Positions 59,361 through 64,000 of a DNA stretch of 64,000 bases are shown piece after piece. The translations under genes and the position numbers were made by a program. Source of the DNA: Branchiostoma floridae (Eukaryota; Chordata; Leptocardii; Amphioxiformes; Branchiostomatidae); contig NC_049980.1 in NCBI RefSeq assembly GCF_000003815.2, forward strand, positions 16,568,021-16,632,020. Reading direction: 5' to 3'. Under the pieces are notes generated by a model. That model was given only the letters and a program-made list of their open reading frames with translations. It was not told where the DNA came from and ran no database searches. Position 1 is the stretch's first letter, and every line of letters begins with the position of its first letter.

Positions 59361-59530
59361 GAGGGGTGTCCCTGTAGACCAACTGGTAGCTAGCAGGCTC
59401 ACGATTGAGCTCCGAGTTCTATTTAGGCCCCAGTTCAATCCTGGGAAAGGCATCTCGGTTGGGGCTGTACCTGAAAGATACGTAAAATGGGGATCCCTTG
59501 CTAGAAGAGGTACATTGAGCACGTGTTAAG
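59361..59530 (+). mobile_element. tRNA-derived SINE
   Basis: A-box-like TAGCTAGCAGG near 59389 and B-box-like AGTTCAATCCT near 59432 give a tRNA-type pol III head. The body that follows (TACGTAAAATGGGGATCCC, AGAAGAGGTACATTGAGCAC) matches the body of the 5S-headed SINE at 6.74-6.81 kb. The copy ends near TGTTAAGGG, followed by a C run. Confidence 0.55.
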
Positions 59531-60692
59531 GGACCGGAGGGTCTACTACCCCCCCCCCCCGAAAAAAACGCTATTAAATCTCATACTAAAACAGCCAGGA
59601 TACTTGCTACCCTACATGTATGTGCCACTAAGCATCGTCGAGGTCTGAACGAACGAACAAACAAACAAACAGACAGACGGATGAACACACAAATACACTC
59701 AGTATGCATGGGAAATTGCCACTTTTATTCAGTGACGCATTAATAGTCTGTGTACCGCTAAATCGATTAATTGTTCCCATTTTTAGACGTACATGTACAA
59801 CATTGATGTAATCTCCAATGACAGTAAATCTGCCCTCTTCAATGATTTTGAAAAGTTGAGACTAAGCTGTGCGACCTGGGAGAGTTAATTTTGTGTGATA
59901 GGTCATAGAGGCATGGCTTGAAAATAGTCTACGTTTGGGGCTTCCGTGCCCTTGATGGACCAATCTAGTTGAACACCTGAACCGCGTCCGGCATTATAAG
60001 TAATGACTATGGAATGGCTGGCTTAGGATGTAAGGTGACCACGCTGTCATGAATATTTGGATGTCACCTTTCGATGACCTTCTTTATTCACATTCAAGGA
60101 GGAGTCCCAGGAGACATATCTAACTGTTTACAAATACGTAAATTCGTGTACGCCAACTAATGATTAGAATTTAGAGTCTGTAGTATAAACAATACTTTAA
60201 ACGTAACAAGTACTTTTATGTAAGCTAATCCATTTGTACCCACGTCTTTTTGTTTGTATAGTTGATCATGACTTTAAGACAGTAGCCGTCCTTTTGCCGT
60301 AACTAACCAGATATCACGATGTACATCGCACATTATACCGATATCGCAGTACCTTGTGAAAGTAAACTGAGTATGAAGGCATACGGTTAAACAATATAAG
60401 GTATCCAACACCTCTTCTTTGTACATCTGCTGATTCTCAGGCGGGGCGTGTGAGTCGTCTGGCTGACCCTGTTCACGTTATGTGTGCTCACTCAACATCC
60501 AACGGCGTGAAGGTCATACAAATTTCGGCTGATGTTCAACTGCAGTACCGACAATTCGCCATGGATTGTCGGGGTAATGAGGCGTTGGGTGCAGGGTGAT
60601 AAGGTGACGGGGAGGAGAGAATAGACTGAGAAAATGAACGGTGTATTGTTAATTATTAGTGTATCTTGGTATGCAACATATTCATGTTAACA

Positions 60693-60800
60693 GGATGGAA
60701 CAGACGAGCAGTTTTAAAAAGACCAGGTATAAAAAGCCAGTGTTACTGTCCTTGGTGCTGAAGGACTACTTGCTGGGTTACAGACCATGCACAGCTTTTC
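60693..60800 (+). repeat. First copy of a ~105-bp dispersed duplication
   Basis: GGAACAGACGAG, CTGTCCTTGGTGCTGAA and CTGGGTTACAGACCA appear in the same order and similar spacing at 63049-63160 (GGAACAGACGAG, CTGTCCCTGGTGCTGAA, CTGGGTCACAGACCA). Confidence 0.65.
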
Positions 60801-63048
60801 CTCGGAACGATTTCACCTTATGGCCCCATCCCCGGCCATGGCATCGTCCACTAATAGCTGAGAACATGACATCGCCCATAACGGCTGTGACACCCCCTCC
60901 CAGCAATAGCATCGTCCACTAACAGCTGTAATCCACCCATTACGTGATAAACAAGCTATAATACCATCTGTTGGTAAGCCGACATAGTGCCTTACCGAAT
61001 AGACCGCTGCAATCAACAATATGCCGACGTGGATGCGTCAATCCGTGACTTAAGAAAGTAGAACCAGCGGTGCTTCTTCCTGTTATCATAGGGTATAAAG
61101 GCGCGAAGACCTTGGCATCGTGAAGACAATATGAGTATGGAGGTGTCATATGTGGCCTCTTATCGTCATTTCATCTTTTCCCCAAGGGCTGCGACCGCGC
61201 GCTACCTGCCACTAAGTGAACAACGATCTAAAAGATTGCTCAACGAATTTAAGATCGATTTTTTACACATTCTTGTGCTTTGTAGTCTTTTGAATTATAC
61301 TTTTATATCTTGTATCATATTGGGACACATAACTGCCGCTTGCTGCTGTTTGGTCGCTCAGCAGAGGCTCAGTGGCCGTTAGTGGAAAGGGGCCTGAAAT
61401 CCGTGGATAACCAATGTAACATCTTTTGAAAAAGAACAAAAATGAGCGTCTGATTTTAACATTAGGAGCGTTCTCTTAACATTTTGTTCTTTCGAGTGAG
61501 TGAAACAATTACAAAACTACTCAAAGTGAATCACAGAGCATTATATTGCGCGTAACGCGTGAAAAAGTGGACCCTCATACGGAATAGGCAAAGACAAATA
61601 CTCATCGTGGCTGGATCATTCATTTTATATGCTACAAATTTAGCAACAAGTGCGGTAAGTAATTTTGCGGTGAATAGGTCGATATACATGATTGGTACTT
61701 GTTGGGAACGAGACCTGCATTCGCCGTTTCTTCCCGTGGGACGAGATCAACACTCTTTGATCGATCGTGCCGTCATATCCGCTTCCGGGCAAAGGCCCTA
61801 TATCATTCCATTACGCTGATGTGATTGGCTGGGGCTCCCCAGCACCCCTGATTTACAAAACCTTTACGCTGTCACTGTCCGTCTCAGCAGTATTCCTGGT
61901 TTTGAAAACTACAGGAAACATCTATCTTTGCTATTTTTCTTCACGTAAGAAATATTTCTATGTCCGATGCTGGTGATACGGAGAGAAGCATATCATTTGT
62001 CCCGCACTTCCACTTTATTCCTGTTCCGAGCACATTAGCATCAAGCGCTCTCCCATCGTCCATTTGTCTCAGATTAATCCCTTAATGACATCTCGGTCAA
62101 ATAATGAATTGTCTCCTTTTTTCGGAATTTTACAGTGGGCAAGAAACTAAAATGGCTGCCATGTATTCGTGAGCTGTTGCGTAAAAGTACCCTGATGGCT
62201 TAGGGATACTTTAGGACTGTGTTTTAGTCGTCTGCTCAGTTTCAACGAGAGAATGACAAGTCTGTAAGAACGAGAATCGTGCTGGTGCCTCATCTTTTTT
62301 ATTCACCTTCCCTATTCCATAGAATGTACCTTAGAGTGGTAGTCTGGTTGATCAGTCCTCTCTGAAAATCCCAAGCATACTGACAAGAGAATAACGAAGT
62401 CGTACTATAAGATGTATGTTCATGACAAACCAGGACCCAGCAGAGTTATGACCCCCGACCCGGGTACTGTCTACAATCGTCCCAGACGGACTATCCTGGC
62501 GCATGATAAACTCCTATAGCCCTTGGAAAACAAGACTTTCCTGCGGGGGAAGGTTGATGATGCCAAGGACGCAAAGTAAGGTTCATGATTAGGAATGAAA
62601 AAAAATTGCATCACCAGAGGAGCTCTCCATAGAATACGACATTATTCAAAGGATAAAGTGGACACTGAATCACTTCGGTATGCCTCTCATCTACTTTTCT
62701 CTATATATTTGTGCAGTCATTAGACCCGCCTATCAATATGGCCACGCGTGTTACCACGCATGTACAGTCGTTGGAATTTATATTGATTCGAATGCTTATC
62801 GACGTAAACGACGATCCCCTTGAGGCGCCATATAGGTCATTATGTCTGCATGTCACAAAGGTCAAACAAATAAACCAATAACAAAAAATAATTACATTTG
62901 CAGACTTCAAAATTCAAGCACTGTTTCAACTGTCGACGTGTCAAGAGGTGTGGTTTACCTTTCCATTAATTTATTTTGTATACACATACATATCACACTT
63001 GTCATAATCGTCGGTAATAAAGTCTATCATCATAAAGACTAGAGATTG

Positions 63049-63160
63049 GTGGAACAGACGAGTAGTTAAGGATCAGACAAAAACCGCCCAGTAGTGCTGT
63101 CCCTGGTGCTGAAACACTACTCGCTGGGTCACAGACCACAGTTGCTCCTTTTCGGAGCGT
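63049..63160 (+). repeat. Second copy of the ~105-bp dispersed duplication
   Basis: Counterpart of 60693-60800, about 2.36 kb downstream in the same orientation. A frame through both gives similar peptides (VLLSLVLKDYLLGYRP and VVLSLVLKHYSLGHRP), but this copy has a stop just upstream. Confidence 0.65.
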
Positions 63161-64000
63161 TTTTGCTTTGATAAAGATATAAAGAACTCCTGATAAAAAA
63201 AACCGAGATGTTTATATCCACACAGTTTTCTTTGTAAATTGCTTTGAAAATGATTACAACACACCCACACATGTCCTTCAAACATTTCACTGCTGAAGTA
63301 AATAGTGCACTTCACTTGTCTCCACAGGAGGTCGCCCTTTTCTCGGGGGAATAGATGGAATTTTCACGCTTTGTGCTTTTAATGAATTCTGACCTTCAGT
63401 TGGGTGAAAGTGAGCGAATGACATTTCAAAAATTATTATCCACTACGTGCCCATACCTAATTCTGTCGGCTGTGGAGCGGGCTAAGGCTCGCCAGCGGTT
63501 TTAGTCTGGTAAGGATTTGCCCGTGATTCGGCATTCTGTATGAAGACAGTGCGCCTTATTGCACATCACCGGCGCTGACATTTGAGAGCAAGCCCCAGCC
63601 TAATTTATCCGTTTGAGAAGGGGGAGAATCCGGCTGAGCGTCAGGTCTGTGTTGTTGGTGTGTCTGCCACCACCGAGGGACTCTGTGCCCGTGACCGACA
63701 CCCCCGTGTGGGACGTACAGCGGGACGGCCGGCTAAAGTGTTTCACCGCATCAACAGGCAGACCTTCCTGCCCTCCTAACTAAACTGCTTTTCAGCGGCG
63801 TCGGGAGGCGCTCGTCAGATTTCCACGCACGTCAGCTCGGAGCGGCGCGCAGATCCCGGCGCCTCGGGCGTGTGTTAACGGTGCATATGCAGGCGTACTG
63901 CTGATAGGACATCGCCACCTCCGTCAGAATGCGCTGATACTGCCGGTACGGCTCTGCTAGATGTACAGACACACACGGAGCCAGGTGCACAGGGCGGCAG

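Larger units (their letters stand above)
59531..64000. other. Intergenic or regulatory sequence, no gene supported
   Basis: No multi-exon gene could be assembled. Includes a short tetranucleotide run (GAACAAACAAAC) near 59655 and two related segments at 60693-60800 and 63049-63160. The last 400 bp are GC- and CpG-rich and could be the 5' end of a gene beyond the right edge; a frame at 63582-63779 there has no recognisable product. Confidence 0.35.

Noticed and set aside
63582-63779. GC-rich 65-codon frame near the right edge
   Set aside because: No conserved motif and no splice partner within the window. It may belong to a 5' UTR or CpG island of a gene outside.
1-64000. CRISPR arrays, prokaryotic operons, phage modules
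   Set aside because: The tandem repeats seen lack spacer-repeat alternation, and the genes are intron-containing eukaryotic genes.

Overview
The window looks like nuclear DNA of an invertebrate deuterostome, most likely an amphioxus (Branchiostoma). It holds intron-rich genes on both strands with GT-AG introns, one BTBD1/BTBD2-type gene where vertebrates have two, conserved chordate housekeeping and meiotic genes, and many short DNA transposons, SINEs and assembly gaps. The species is inferred from gene content. Nothing here looks bacterial, and the short open frames outside the genes below are mostly chance.

Region by region. (1) 0.3-7.9 kb, minus: start and early exons of an unrecognised small-domain gene that runs off the left edge. 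Its 6.2-kb first intron holds a 4.56-kb transposon (14-bp inverted ends, 9-bp target duplication). Nested in that are a 1.3-kb Harbinger-type element and a 180-bp tandem array. (2) 8.5-13.8 kb, plus: a complete MEI1-like meiotic gene, 5 coding exons and 1290 residues, divergent from the first gene across about 0.6 kb. (3) 18.7-22.7 kb, minus: a BTBD1/BTBD2 gene (BTB-BACK-PHR) with a 1.0-kb element in its last intron. (4) 24.1-31.6 kb: a plus-strand DUF6589-type transposase-like gene and a minus-strand RecQ-family helicase gene, tail to tail. Each carries one disabling lesion, and a second inverted copy of the helicase 3' end sits exactly between them. (5) 35.9-40.9 kb, plus: WTAP, the m6A-writer adaptor, with tandemly duplicated 3' splice sites in front of its last exon. 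(6) 42.7-45 kb: MITEs. (7) 45.4-56.5 kb: an 11-kb array of 1.8-kb repeats, five direct then two inverted, with several perfect TGACGTCA palindromes per unit. (8) 56.5-64 kb: gene-poor sequence with a MITE, a tRNA-type SINE and a small duplication.

The host genes are unrelated in function: meiotic break formation, CUL3 adaptor, RNA methylation. The parts most worth following up are the DUF6589/RecQ pair, the repeat array, and the splice-acceptor array in WTAP. Exon boundaries were derived by hand from splice signals and reading-frame continuity. No homology search was possible.
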